Part shown: one piece after another, positions 29,939 through 45,735 of the stretch
How positions within the stretch are numbered: position 1 is the stretch's first letter
Layout: every line of letters starts with the position of its first letter
NCBI GenBank assembly: GCA_002104945.1
Contig: MCFH01000044.1
Location: 124,001-188,000, forward strand
DNA length: 64,000 nucleotides
Origin: Piromyces finnis
Lineage: Eukaryota; Neocallimastigomycota; Neocallimastigomycetes; Neocallimastigales; Neocallimastigaceae
Direction: 5' to 3'
Notes under the pieces: generated by a model
Databases searched by the model: none
What the model was told of the DNA's origin: nothing
The model's input: only the letters and a program-made list of their open reading frames with translations
Program-made: the position numbers and the translations under genes

Positions 29939-32900
29939 ATGAACAAGGTTAAAGAAGATGATAAAAAATATAATCACCGTCGTCATAGCAGTAATACAAG
30001 TGAACCCGAAGATGATGACAGCGTTGATAATCTTATGAATACTATTATGAGAAAATTAACACATGTTCATATTGATAATAATGAAAAGCTACATCAATAT
30101 GATTATTGTGAAAATGAATCAAAAATAGAATTACTTGTAAGTAATTCATATTAATATTAATATATTATAAAACATAATAGTATTAAGAAAATAAAAGAAG
30201 ATATATATATATTTTTTTGAAAAAAAAAAAAAAGAAAAAAAGAAAAAAAAATTAATAGGCTACAGCGCCACCAATATTTTTGAAAATTTTTTAGGTATAA
30301 AATTTTTCATAAACTAATAAAAAAAAATTTTTTTTAATTATTTGACCAATATAGCTTCCATATAATCAAAGATCTGTCATTCAAGCGTTAATGTCAGATG
30401 TCGTTGATTATCAAATTAATGCTATGGTAAAATTAAGAAAATATTTATCTCTAGGTAAATTAATTTTATCTTTTATTTTTTTAAAACTTTTATTTATAAA
30501 AATAATAATAAATGCTTTATTCTAATAAACAAATATTTTAAATATACAATAATACAGAAAAAATATCAAATAATATTAATAATGTATTGGCATTAGGAAT
30601 TAATGAAAGATTTGTTGAATTATTAAAATCACCAAGTCCAATTTTACAAGTATGTATTTTATCAATTTTTTATAGTTTTTTATAAATATTATATTAAAAT
30701 ATTGACAAACTTTATTTTTTTATATTTGACTTTATATATATATATATGTTTATTTTGTTGAATATATTTTACTCAAAAATCTATTAAATGATATTAATCA
30801 TCTTTATTTTAATAATAGTATGAAACATGTTGGGTTATTACGAATATTGCTGCTGGTACCACTGAACAAACTCGTACAATTATTGATGCTGGTGCTATTC
30901 CAGTTTTAATTGAATTATTACGTTCTGAAAATAAAGAAGTTCGTACTCAAGCAGCATGGTCATTAGGTAATATTGCTGGTGATTGTGGAGAATTTCGTGA
31001 TATTGTTCTTCATGGTGGCACACTTCAACCTTTATTAGAACTTTGGAATGGCAATGATTCAATTGAATCAAAAAATCATATGCTTCAAGTTGCTATGTGG
31101 ACATTAGCTAACCTTTGTCGTTGGCATCGATCAGATTGGGATGTAGTAAATATTAAAATTAATAATTTTAATTTTCTTTTGAAATAAAAGATATCCTATG
31201 TTATTTTTATCATTATTTATTATGGCATTTATATTAAACTTTTATTAATTATGATTTATTCCATATTAATAGCTTGCACCAGCCTTCCCAATTCTTAGAC
31301 AATCTATTTATTTTGAAGATTCAGCTATTCTTTCTGAAACTTGTTGGGCACTTTCAAGAATTTTCCATGGTTCCCATCCTAAAGTGACCTATCTTCTTGA
31401 TTTAGAATTATGTCAAAGATTAGTTGAATTATTAAAGTAATATTTGAAAATATAAGTTAGCATTAATAATTTATATTATTGTAAGAAATTATTAATTTTT
31501 ATATATGATAATTTTTTAATAATAGAAATGATAGTATATCTGTTGTTAATCCAGTATTACGTACCTTAACCAACATTGCTTATGGAGATGATCAACAAAC
31601 TCAAGTAAGTTTATTTCTTTTATATTATTTTTAGCAATTATTGTTCTCAATTTACCTGTGATACAATTATCCTTCAAAAATGTTACTTTTCTTTCTATTT
31701 TTTAAAATTTATTTTGTAATAAAAAAAAATATTATTAATCATTATCTCATAAATATCAATTGTATTATTAATATTTTTTTTTAGTTAATTATAAATGCTG
31801 GAGCTATTCCAATATTATGTGAGTTATTATCCAGTTCAAATGCTTCCATAAGATTAGAAACAATTTTAGTTTTAGCTAATATCACTGCTGGTACAGTAGC
31901 ACAAATTCAATCTGTAATAGATGCAGGATGTCTAAATCGCCTCATTGAAATATTAAGTAATACGAAAGAAAGTTTTAAGATACGAAAAGAAGCTTGTTGG
32001 GCTATTAGTAATGCTACAGACGTTAAACATCCTCAACAAATAAGGTAAATTAAAACAATTTTTTTTAGAAAATAAAAAACAGATTACTTTGTTTTTAGTT
32101 AAACTTTTTACTATTTTTTATTATTATTACTGCATACATTACAAATTAAATAATAATTTTTTTCTTATATATTATTCATTACAAAATATTAATTATTTAA
32201 ACGTCTAATACTCTACAATCTCATAAACAATAAATAAAAAAAAAATTAATAATTCAATATTTTTTACCACTTTTTTCGTAAAACTATTTAAAGAACCCTC
32301 ATTAATATGGGTGTTGTTCATTTATTAATAGTATTTTTAACAGATTGTCTCTATGATATAACCATTCAACAAAAATGTGTAGATGCATTAGAAAATATTT
32401 TGATTACTAGCGAATCAGAATTAAATAGTGCTTTTAAAAATTCAATGATACCAACTTCTTATAGTAATTGGAATTATGATCCATGGAAGGTAATTCCATC
32501 TTCAAAAACATCAAGTAATGGTAGTATTACCTTTAATGATAATTCAGATTCATTACTTTCAAAATCTATAAATAGTCTTAGTCTATCCAGTTCTAATATT
32601 AAGGGAAATAAATCTTCCCATCCGCCATCTACAACTTCTAGTTTTAAAGAAAGAAATCGTAAATCAAGTACACCATACCTTTCTGGTTTTGAAAGTCGTA
32701 ATTTCCATAAAAAGAATAAAACAAATCAATCTACTAAATGGGCTCATGAAATGTCAGCTTTCAATCAACTTTGGAAAACCATTGAAATATTAGAAAATTC
32801 AATAAATAAAACTAATTATTATCATGCACAAGGTAGTTATTCAATATTCTTTTTCTTTCTTTCTAATAAATATTTGGATTATAAAATATTTTATATTTCA

Positions 32901-33160
32901 TTTTAATAAAAAAAAATAATTCTTTTTATTTTAGAGAAAAATCATAACACTAATACTTTTATATGTAAATAACTCATAAATTATTTCAAACGTTTTATAA
33001 TTTGTTATTTTCAGATAATCGCAAAGTTTTAAATAGATTAAAGCAAATAATGGAAAGATGGTATGAAAGTCAATCACAAAATATGGTTGATACTGAAAGA
33101 CAAATTGATGAAGTAATGATGGGTGTAGAAAAGGTTCGAATTACAGAATCTGATAATTAG
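29939..33160 (+). CDS. Importin subunit alpha (divergent)
   Basis: Nine exons (29939-30136, 30355-30454, 30558-30649, 30819-31145, 31273-31436, 31526-31604, 31785-32044, 32294-32832, 33015-33160) give 634 residues; the family is about 530. Armadillo repeats match importin alpha, the adaptor that binds nuclear localisation signals: ETCWVITNIAAGTTEQTR, QAAWSLGNIAGD, VAMWTLANLCRWHRSDWD, ETCWALSRIFHG, LRTLTNIAYGDDQQTQ, KEACWAISNATD. Oddities: the usual importin-beta-binding domain is not obvious in the first 66 residues (only HRRH); ARM6 has lost its Trp (ETILVLANITAG); and a Ser-rich insert of about 100 residues precedes a C-terminal helix. The ATG at 32307 is internal; exon 8 begins at 32294 and reads RTLINMGVVHLL. 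It is probably a second, specialised paralogue. Confidence 0.88.
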
Positions 33161-34374
33161 CATAAACTGGAAAAATAAAGAAATTTAATATATTTAAAAA
33201 AAGTTTGCAACTATTTCGGTTACCCTTTATCAAAATTTAAAATATCTTGGCATATTATATAAAATACAAAAATTCTTTCATTGATGTTTTTTCATTAGTA
33301 TAATAAAATAAATAGAAAGAAATAGTTTTGATATTTTTTTTTTTTTCTTTATTTCTTCAAAAAATATTTATTTAAAACTTGTATATTTTTATAATTATTT
33401 TTATTTTTTATTAATAAAAAAATAATAAATAAAAAAATCAATTTATAATATTTATCACCATTTTTATATTTATATTGATTAAATATAATAACAGTAAAAC
33501 AATTATAATTTTGTCAATTATAATAAAAATAAAATAACATTATATACATATAAATTTATTCATCCATTCTACTTTATTCATAATCCTTATAATCCTTGGC
33601 ATTTTTTATTTAAAAATTTAAATAAAATTTATCAAAAGTTGGAGATTTTTTATATTTTTTAATAAAGATAGTATTTCCAATAATTTAATAATAAAAGAAA
33701 CTTATATTAATAAAAAGAATGATAAATATTATTATACAATAATGCATTAAGGTTTTATACTAATAAAGAATAAAAATAATTAATGATTAATATATTTTTT
33801 TCACAAGTAGAATAATAGGAAAAGAAAATAAAAAAATAAATTCAATAGTTTAAAAAAAAAAAACCCATTTTGAAAAGAATAGCTTTAAAAAATCAAAAAT
33901 TTGATTAAAAAGGCAATATATTACTTAAACCAATGTCAATAATCTATTATAATATTCTATTATATTCATAATATTTACATTAATTTTATTCTTTAACAAA
34001 AGTATTTTTTAGATCAATTTTTTTTATATTTAGATTATGTTATACTATTTAATGATTAATATAATTAACAGATAAATAAACGTATTAACAACAAAATCAA
34101 TGAATCCATAAAAATTAATATTATTACTTCAATACTAATATTATTTTTTTTTTTAAAAAAAAAAGGTATAATAATAATTGTTATTATCATTTCATTAATT
34201 GAAAAGGTTATAAATTACAATAAATTTGTAAATGTGTAAATTTTTTTAAAATAAAAAAATCATTCATTAATTTTAATCTATTAATTTTATATTTTATATA
34301 TATATTTAAATTAAAATTTTTCCAATTATTTTTTTTTTTTAAAAAAAAAAATAAAAGTTAAAAGAAGAATAAAA
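33161..34374. other. Intergenic region upstream of GDP-fucose synthase
   Basis: A+T-rich spacer. T-A junctions at 34144-34164 and 34328-34351, the second ending about 23 bases before the start codon. No gene is seen. Confidence 0.6.
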
Positions 34375-36551
<2,177 letters not shown>

Positions 36552-39500
36552 TTTTAAATACATTAAAATTAAATAGTAATAATACTACATTGAAAAAAAA
36601 GGAGTAGTATTTATGATAATTATAATAATTAAATTGCATGTAATGTAAATAAATAAAAATTAAAATAACAGTTATATAAAAAAAAAGAGAGAGAGAGAAT
36701 CTTTTTATCTAAAAAAAATTTTTATATAATATATACAAATATATATAAAATTATTTTTTAAATCTTATAAATATATATTTTAAAGTAACATTTATATTTT
36801 ACTTCTTTGAATAAAACACTAAAATCTTAATATATTCATAGAGTATTTTTTATATATATATATATTTTGACAATTTACATTACTATTATAAAGCTCTATG
36901 ATACTATGATATACTTAGTTCCAAACCCTAAATCCATTAAAATTAATTAAATATAACATTTATATTTATTTAAAAATGTGATATAAGTTTCTTTTATGTT
37001 GTAGTAATTTAATATTAGTTTACTTATAATTTATTATATTAGGTGAAAAATATTTTATTACTATTAACTTCTCTCTTATTAATAATTTCACTTATAATAT
37101 TTTCTTATTAATTATTAAAGCTCTTCCCTTTCTAATTATTTTTTACATGAATATTTTTATATTATAAAATTCCTATAATATAATTGAATATCAATTATAT
37201 AATGTAATGTATTCATAATATATGAATAATAATTAAATAGGATATAGTATAATATATTTTACATTTTATATGAAATATTACTATATAAGGAAAGGTAATG
37301 TAATACAAATAAGTATTACAATAAAATTAATACTAATATATAATATTAATATTTAAGAATATAATGAAATATGTACATGAATTCTATAACTAATATATAA
37401 ATAATGTATTATAATATATATCAATTATTATATTATTATTATGAAATATTATATATAAATTTCTAAAGATGAAATTGAATATTTTAAATAATAAAAATTA
37501 TTTTAAATATTGGCTAATATGTAGCTAGACATATTAATTTCATATCAAATGTTAGTGTTTAATTTTATGATTACATAGATTATAAGATGATCATGTGAAT
37601 ACATTGATAATTGATCATATGATTTTATTTCTTGTACTACATCTTAAATTTGCCAAAAAAAAAATTTCCATTTTTGATAATTATAAATAATATATTATAT
37701 AATTCAGTTTCTTTTATATTTATGTTTGTATTCAGAATTGATTAATTAAAATAGATTCATATTTGTTTAATTATTATTATTATTATTATTATTATTAGTA
37801 GCAGTATTTATTTATTCATTCATTTATTAATAATTTTTTTTAATTTTTAATATATTCTATTGTATTACAAAATAGGGGTAAAAGTTATTTTTATTCCTTA
37901 TATAGTAAAAATCATCATGCCGTTTTTCTATTTTCATTAGCCAATAACTCAAAGAATAATTAATTAAGAATTAGAATAACATAAATATAAAAAAATTCAA
38001 TTTCTTTTTTATTATTATTAAAATTTGTTATTAAAAAAATCCCACAAATATAAAAAATTAAATTAATGATTATTTATTAATTAGAAGTCTTTGACTTCTG
38101 ATATTTAAAAAAAGAATTTATTTGTATTACAAGAGGTTTAGTTTTACCTTGATAATATTGGAGAATAATAAAGATTTAATTGATTCCAATTTATATAATA
38201 ATACTAGTAAAATTACTTATATTTAAAGTTGAAAACAATTATAATCATATTATTATTGTTGTTGTTTATGCTTATATTTATTATTTCTTCTATAAAAATA
38301 ATATTTTATTTATTTAATAATAAACTATAAAATTATTGAATGTATTGATTATTAAATATTAATTTTTACTAATCTCAATTTGAAATAAAGTTTTTACCTT
38401 CACTGTTATTAGTGATATGCTTGATAATAAATATAAATTATAATAAAGAAATAAATAGATATATTTATTAAAAGTTTTTATAGCTTTTATTTAATGATTG
38501 CTTAGTTCAGAATAGATTTTTTCTAATATTTTCTTTCTATGTAATACAATTAGGTGCTATATAAGTTTTTTCTTCATCTCCATTCTCATTTCGACATCCT
38601 TTATAATCATTATTTTTTTATATTTATAACAAAAAGAAATAATGTGGATTCCTTCAAAAAAAATAATTTATATATATTAAGAATAAAACATGGCAAATAA
38701 CATATTTAAAGATCTTTATTAACTGGAGTTTTTTTATTTGAAATAAATATGTATCATTGTATTATTGAATGTACATTCAATAAGATATATAAGCCATATA
38801 AACATTGTTATTTAATCCCAGATTAAATTCAATAATTTAATAATAAAAAAAGTTTGATTTATTTAATAATGATATAAATATATTTAAGCCACGTTACTAT
38901 AGTTTTATAAATGTAATAAAATTTAAAGTTGACATATTTAGCCAAAAGTTATTGATATTATGATAAAATTTAAAAATTTTATTTATATTAAAATATTACT
39001 TTTTATATAAATACATTATTATTTATATATTATACACAATAATGTAAATTGAACTATATTTAATATATATAATCTATTGAATTAATTTACTAGCGATAAT
39101 CAATTTATTAGATAATATTTATTTTATCTAATAGCATTGAATAGTATATTACAAATAAATAGTATTATAAATCAAATTATATTAATCTCATCATTTTTTT
39201 ATTTCAAACATTAATTATATATTTACCTATCATTATATTGTAATATATTACTTCAATATATTGATTTTAATTAAAATATCAAATTTATAAAATTATATAT
39301 TAAAGGTATTATATCAAAATATTGTAAAATATATTTATTTTTAAATAAATGTGTGGGAAGTATATTTATAATATATTATTTATATAATATTTATATATTT
39401 TTGATATATATTTATAATTATACAACAATTTAGTCAATATATTAAAATAAATTATAATTAATACAAACATATAATTATCATATATAATAATTTATTGAAA

Positions 39501-41459
39501 TATATTATAAATATATTATAAAATAATGATAGAGCCTTAACAATATATTATAAAATTTTAATAGGTAATATCAAGAAGGTTAGGTCATATTCAAAAAAAT
39601 AATTTTTATATTCATCAATATTTTCAATATATTAATAATATATTATTCTATACAATTTAAATATATAATATTGTTACTTTTTATATAAATTAAATATTAA
39701 ACATAAAGATTTACTATATAATAAAAATAAAAAGGATAAATAATAATTTCTAATCTTTTATATTAAATTTTACAAAAGAATAAATATAATATGATAAAAA
39801 TAAAAATATATTTTATATTTTATGTTATATATATTATAATTTATTAAAATAATATAAAGTAATATAATAATATATTTAATAATATTTAGTATATATAATA
39901 TTTATTAATATTAATATATGAAATGATGTCATTTTATTGGCTATGAATTTGAGATATTAAACTAGAATAATATTTATTCGCGTAATAATAAAACCTTTAT
40001 TTATTTGTTATTATTTGAATATTGGTAAATCTAATTGATTATTTAATTTTGTAGATATATATATATTTTTTTTTATATTTCATTATATTTATTGTTGAAA
40101 AAAATAGCTTGAATTTTATTATAATTTTTTTTATATTATTATTATAAGTTTACGACATATTAAATTAATAAAATTTATTATAGTAGAATTTACAAAAAAT
40201 TTTTTTTCTATTTCCTTTTTTTTTTTTTTATTTTTTTTTCTCTTTAAAAAATAAAAAAAAAAAAATATATTAATCAAAAATTTAAATTTATTTATTTTTA
40301 TATTTTACCATTTTATTATTATTAATTTGTCTTTTTCTATTTTTTTTTTTTTTTTGTTTGTTTTTTATGTTTTTATTTAAATTTATTTTACTTTATTATG
40401 CAAAAATAATAACACAATAAAAACCACAAATAAGACATTAAACTATAAATTAAAAAAAAAATCATTTAACTTAAAAAAAATAGAAAAAAAAAACAACCAA
40501 AGATTAATAATAATTAAAATATAAAATTAAGAAAAAATAAATAATTAAAATTTAAAAAATACATATATAATAAAATAATAAAATAAAATAGTATTTTTAT
40601 ATATATATTAAATATTTATTAAACTATATAAAATATATAATAAAGAAAAGATAAATCGAATTCAGTTTCTTTTTGAATAAATTTATTCATTTTAAATAGC
40701 ATACAAAAATCGAAATTGAATAATACATAAAAAATATATATTTATCAATTTATCATCATATTTCAATATCATTTAATAACAATTCAGTAGAAACAATATC
40801 ATTTATATTTCTATTTAAATCATTAATATCATATAATATTATTTCTTTTTTATTTTTTATATACTAAATCAAAGTAAAAGAAAAGGTAAAAAGGAAATAG
40901 TATTAATCAAGATTAAAATTTATATTGAATCATTCAAAAACAATAGTTATCTATTTTAAATAATTCAAAACATTATTTATTAGAGAAATAATAAAGACAT
41001 AAACAAAAAAGTATATATTTCTTTAAAGATATTATATGAAAGTATATTTTTTTAAATAAAAATAGTATATATATAAATAATTTAATCCGACAAATTTTTA
41101 GATTAAAAAGAATGATAATTTAAATTTATTATAAATTTAAAAAGGAGTAAAATTAAGCATAAATTTATTTATTTTATTAAACATTCATATTCTATTCATA
41201 TCTACAATTTAGTAATTTAATATTATCTGTAATCTAAATTAAAAGTAAATATAATTTTTTATTGTATATAAAAAGGTAAACAAAAGATTTGTTTATATTA
41301 TCACTTTTAAATTTATTGATTTAAATATTTGATAAATTATTTTAAAATTAAAATAGTGGAAATATAATACAATCTTTGTTTATTTATATATATTTTTTTT
41401 GAATTAATATTGATTAATTATACTTAAATTCTAAATCTTAGAATAAATAAAAAAACAAA
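36552..41459. other. A+T desert, 4.9 kb
   Basis: Lies between GFUS and casein kinase I, both on the plus strand. It holds many short inverted TATA-type tracts, an (ATT)n run at about 37770-37799 and T-runs near 40200-40360. One 26-codon patch on the minus strand near 38548-38625 was considered and rejected. No RNA gene is recognised. Confidence 0.5.
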
Positions 41460-44035
41460 ATGTCGCAACCACAAATTCAAGTTCCTGCACAAAATCAATC
41501 ACAAATAATAAATAAATTACATCAACAAAAATTACAACAAATTCAACAACAACAAGTTCAAAGCAAACATCAAAGTAATGGACAACTTCATCAAAGTCAA
41601 CATCATCATACCCATGAAAAATTATCTAAATATGCTAGTAGTAATATTGTAGCTACTCATTATAAAGTAAATAAAAAAATTGGTGAAGGTAGTTTCGGTG
41701 TAATTTATGAAGGTATGGAAAATAAACAATATAAATGTATAAAAGAAAATTTCTTACAATAAATATTAAACTAAATAACTTTTATATATAATGAAGGTAT
41801 AAATTTATTAAATAATGTTTTAGTTGCTATTAAATTTGAACATCGTAATTGTGATGCTCCACAATTAAGAGAAGAGCATCGCGCCTATAAAATTTTAGCT
41901 GGCACAGGTAAATTAAATTGCAATATTTTTATTGCTAATATATATAATTATATTTTATAAGTATTTTAATTATTATATTGGAAACCAAAAATTGGAATAT
42001 TGATTTGAGTTTTATTTATTTATTAATTATATCTATTTTTTTAATATTAATGTAATTTAATAAAAAATAGTTGGTATTCCAAAATCTTACTACTTTGGAC
42101 AACAAGGAAAGTACAATATTTTATGTATGGATTTATTAGGACCATCTTTAGAAGATATGTTTGATTTATGTAAAAGGAAATTTTCAGTAAAGACCGTATG
42201 TATGGTAGCAAAGCAAATGGTAAGTTCAAGTTAAAAGTAAATAAACTTAAAATAAAAATTATTTTATCAAATACAACATTTTAATTTACCGATGTTAAAA
42301 TACATTTATTTAGATTACAAGAGTGGAGTCTATGCATGAACGTAATTTAATTCATAGAGATATTAAACCGGATAACTTTTTGATTGGTCGTTTACCAAGA
42401 ACTTTGACAGCATTATTATCTTCAAGATCAGACACCCATTTTTTAGACAAGAATTTCAATTCAAAAAAGTACTCTGTAGTTAGAAATCATACTGCTACTC
42501 ATCCACATCCAGCCTCTCAAATTTATATGATTGATTTGGGTATGGCTAAACAATATAGAGATCCAAGAACTAAACGTCATATACCCTATCGCGACAAGAA
42601 AAGTTTAAGTGGAACAGCTAGATATATGAGTATAAATACTCATTTAGGTATTGAACAAAGTAGAAGAGATGATTTAGAAGCCTTAGGTCATGTGTTTATG
42701 TATTTCTTAAGAGGTAGTTTACCATGGCAAGGTTTAAAGGCTGCTACTAACAAACAAAAGTATGAAAGAATTTGTGAGAAAAAACAAACGACCACTTTAG
42801 ATGAACTTTGTGGTGAATTCCCAAATGAATTCAAGATTTATATGAATTATGTTCGTACTTTAAAATTTGATGAGCAACCAGATTATGAATATTTAAGAAA
42901 TTTATTTAATAAAGTATTAAGTAGAATGGGTGAAATTGATGATGGAGTGTTTGACTGGATGATGATTATGGATAAAAAGGTAGAAGAAAGATTAAAACGT
43001 GAAATGGAAATTGAAAGAATGAAAAGTCAACAAACGTCACTCGTTGCCACTTCTTCTTCTTCATCTCCAAATACTGAAGAGAATAGACGTTCAGTGCAAA
43101 GAGCTTCAGACATATATAATATTAAAACTTTAAATTCATCAACTACAAATCCACTTCAATACGCAACATTAAATGCTCAAAGAATTAGTAGTGCCAATAA
43201 TCTTGGTCCAAATACTAGTACTTTAAATATAAATCATTCTCAACAGAACATAAATCCAAATATTAGTCAACAGCTCAACTCTAGTAGTTTAAATCCAAAT
43301 ATTTCAATGAGTCAGAATATTAATGTTAATTCAAGTAGTTTTAATTTGATGAATAACTCACAAAGTAATATTTTAAGTAATGAGAGTAAAACTCCTACTA
43401 AGATTTTGAACTCACAAATAAATAATTTAAATGATGAAGCTACTGCTACTGCTGATATTAAAGCATCAACATCTACTGCATTAAATAACAATTATAATAT
43501 TAATAAGAAAAATAGTCAACAACTTCAACCTCCACAAATTTCTATAAATGGTCAACAATCTCATAATAGTAGTGCAGCTCCATCTCCAACACCATCTCAA
43601 CATAAACATCAATCTACATCCATTTCACAATCACATCGTCAATCACAAAATCAACTTGCTGCTACTCCAGTACAAGGATCAATAACTCAAAACCAAAGTC
43701 AAAGTCAATTGCCAAATCCAAATGATAAACATTCTTCTGTTTATGGATCAACACAAAATATGACTACAGCAACCAATAATACAGGTTCAAATGCTCAAAC
43801 TAATTCCTATGTTGTTTCAGGACCACATGATTTTACTGGATATTCTCCAAACTATTCTTTATCAACTTTTAATGCTAAACAAACTCCAAATGCCTCAAAA
43901 ATTAATAATTATGAAGTAGAAAATGTAAAGCCATCTACTAAACATAAAAGATCTGTGTTTAGAAGAATATTTGGTATGGGATGTTGTATTCGTGATCAAG
44001 ATGTTGTTTCAGAAGTCAATAAAGAAAAGCAATAG
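41460..44035 (+). CDS. Casein kinase I, Yck / gamma type
   Basis: Four exons (41460-41712, 41797-41907, 42071-42219, 42314-44035) give 744 residues. A Gln/His-rich N-terminus (1-65) precedes the kinase domain: glycine loop [21 protein letters not shown] Lys, [12 protein letters not shown] (185-196), [20 protein letters not shown] and the CK1-specific [18 protein letters not shown]. The metal-binding DFG is DLG at 245-247. About 37 extra residues sit between IGR and DLG. A long Asn/Gln/Ser-rich tail follows, ending in [14 protein letters not shown]; the paired Cys at 728-729 next to basic residues suggests palmitoylation, as plasma-membrane Yck kinases use. The kinase should act on membrane and endocytic substrates. 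Exon 2 starts at 41797, not at the nearer AG at 41820, because [15 protein letters not shown] matches the family. Confidence 0.92.
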
Positions 44036-45438
44036 AGGAATATTTTTACAAAAAAACTAAATATAATATATAAAATATTATATATAAATTTTAATCTTTT
44101 GCATAATAAGAAAAATATACATTAAAAAAAATTTGATATCATCAAAGTAATATTAAAAATAAAAATTAAAAAAGTACAAAGAATTAAAAAAATTACTACA
44201 AATATTAATTGATAAAAATAATTAAAAAAAAAAAAAAAAAAGAAAACAAAGAAAAAGATAAAAAGAAAAAAAAAGAAAGATAATCTGTAATTTCTTTTTT
44301 ATAAATAATCAATTTTCTTTATTCATATCTATTTAAATTTTTAACTATAAATAATTATAAATTTTAATTATTTTATTTTAATGAAAAAATATTATTTATT
44401 ATAAAATATATAATTAAATTATTATCAAATAATTAATTATATATATAAACTGGTAATAATAGCATAAATAAATCTATATTATTTTTAAACAATAAAATTT
44501 TTTGCCAATTTAATATTAAAAATATAAGAAGTAAAATCAGTATATCTTGAAGCAAAAAAAAAAAAAAAAAAGTACAAAAATAATTGTTAAATGCACAAAT
44601 GATATAGAAAGGATTTAAAACTAAACCAATCCTACAATATGTAAGACATATAGAAATATTTAAATTTTTCTTTTTTATTACTCCTCATTTATAATAGATA
44701 AAAAAAAAAGAGAGGAAAAGGAGAAAAATGTAAAATATAACAATTTAATTATATATTATTTACAAAATATTTATTTTTAACAAAAAAAAAAAAAAAAACA
44801 TTCAAACTAATATCTAACAAAATCAAAAACAATAGGCATAAATAAATAGATTTATAGTGCTCTATTAAAAGTTTCTCAGCCTTTTTTTTTCACTACTACT
44901 ATTATTATATCTATTTATATATAATTGTTATTTTTCTTTTATATATACAATATTATCAATTTAATTAGTCAATAATGTATTTTTTTTTCCATATTATTAA
45001 TATTAAAATCTTTTTTTTTCATTACTATTATTATTTTATTTATATCTATAAAATTCAAATATTAATATTTTTAATAGCATTAAACTACCAAACTAATAAT
45101 AATATAATAAAGTTTTTTTTATTTATATATATATATATAAATTATCCAGTAAAAAAAAATAAAATAAAATAAAATTAAAAAAATTTTTATATAGAGATTA
45201 AAACAATTAAATATAAATAAATAAATAATATATTAATTAGTAATAAATGTGTAATTTTTAAAAATTGAATTTTGAATATCTTTAAAAAAAAAAAAAATTA
45301 GAGTTACATTAAAAGTAATGTAATGTGTTTTATATATTTAAATTAAAAATATTTATTTAATACAATACAAAAACACAAAATAATCTATTGTGGTAATAGA
45401 ATTTAAAAAATTTAAACTTTGATTAAAATAAATAAATA
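44036..45438. other. Intergenic region downstream of casein kinase I
   Basis: A+T-rich with A-runs at 44222-44241, 44554-44571 and 44783-44800. The open frame near 44975 has no coding character. Nothing else is recognised before the island at 45439. Confidence 0.55.
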
Positions 45439-45735
45439 CATGTTGAGAAATTGTCAGAGTCATCATATTTATGGTTCGACCCATTGGGTTTTGCCATGGG
45501 TTGAATTATGATATTCAGGTAAGTATTAATGTATTTTCTAATTTACTACTATGATACTATGATAATAACACTAGTACATGGTATATTTAGAACGTTATTA
45601 GTGGTGACTTAACCAGTAAGGTCACAACCACAACCACCCTGCAATAGGAAAGAGTCAACATTTCTTTAAGAACCACCTATTGGGGCTTACTCTGACTGAT
45701 GGATGGGAGAAATAAACTCGGTAATTAAAAAAAAA
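45439..45735 (+). ncRNA. Candidate structured non-coding RNA or mobile relic
   Basis: A roughly 300-base island of near-normal base composition in an A+T desert. Nested complementarity is visible: GTCAGAGT (45453-45460) with ACTCTGAC (45689-45696); ATCATA (45462-45467) with TATGAT (45507-45512); CGACCCAT (45477-45484) with ATGGGTTG (45496-45503); GTGACTT (45604-45610) with AGGTCAC (45619-45625); CAATAGG (45642-45648) with CCTATTG (45676-45682). GGTTCGACCC at 45474-45483 resembles a pol III B box. CAGGTAAGTAT (45516-45526) is a perfect splice donor, with an acceptor-like TTTAG at 45586-45590. No frame is open across it. It matches no tRNA, 5S, snRNA, SRP or RNase P pattern I know. The strand is uncertain. 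A tail of 14 A's and a 10-base direct repeat (45461-45470, 45745-45754) leave a retroposed element open as the alternative. Confidence 0.4.

Noticed and set aside
38081-38100. Small perfect hairpin AGAAGTC-TTT-GACTTCT
   Set aside because: A single 7-base stem in an A+T desert with no context; not enough to call a terminator or RNA.
38548-38625. Minus-strand patch reading DYKGCRNENGDEEKTY and so on to a stop
   Set aside because: Only about 26 codons, an in-frame stop just upstream and no acceptor; too short to support as an exon.
45465-45500. tRNA gene suggested by GGTTCGACCC
   Set aside because: No D arm, anticodon arm or 7-base acceptor stem can be placed around it.
45439-45526. U1 snRNA on the minus strand (ATACTTACCTG present exactly)
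   Set aside because: No Sm site, no recognisable stem-loop I or II after the match; a strong splice donor on the plus strand gives the same 11 bases.
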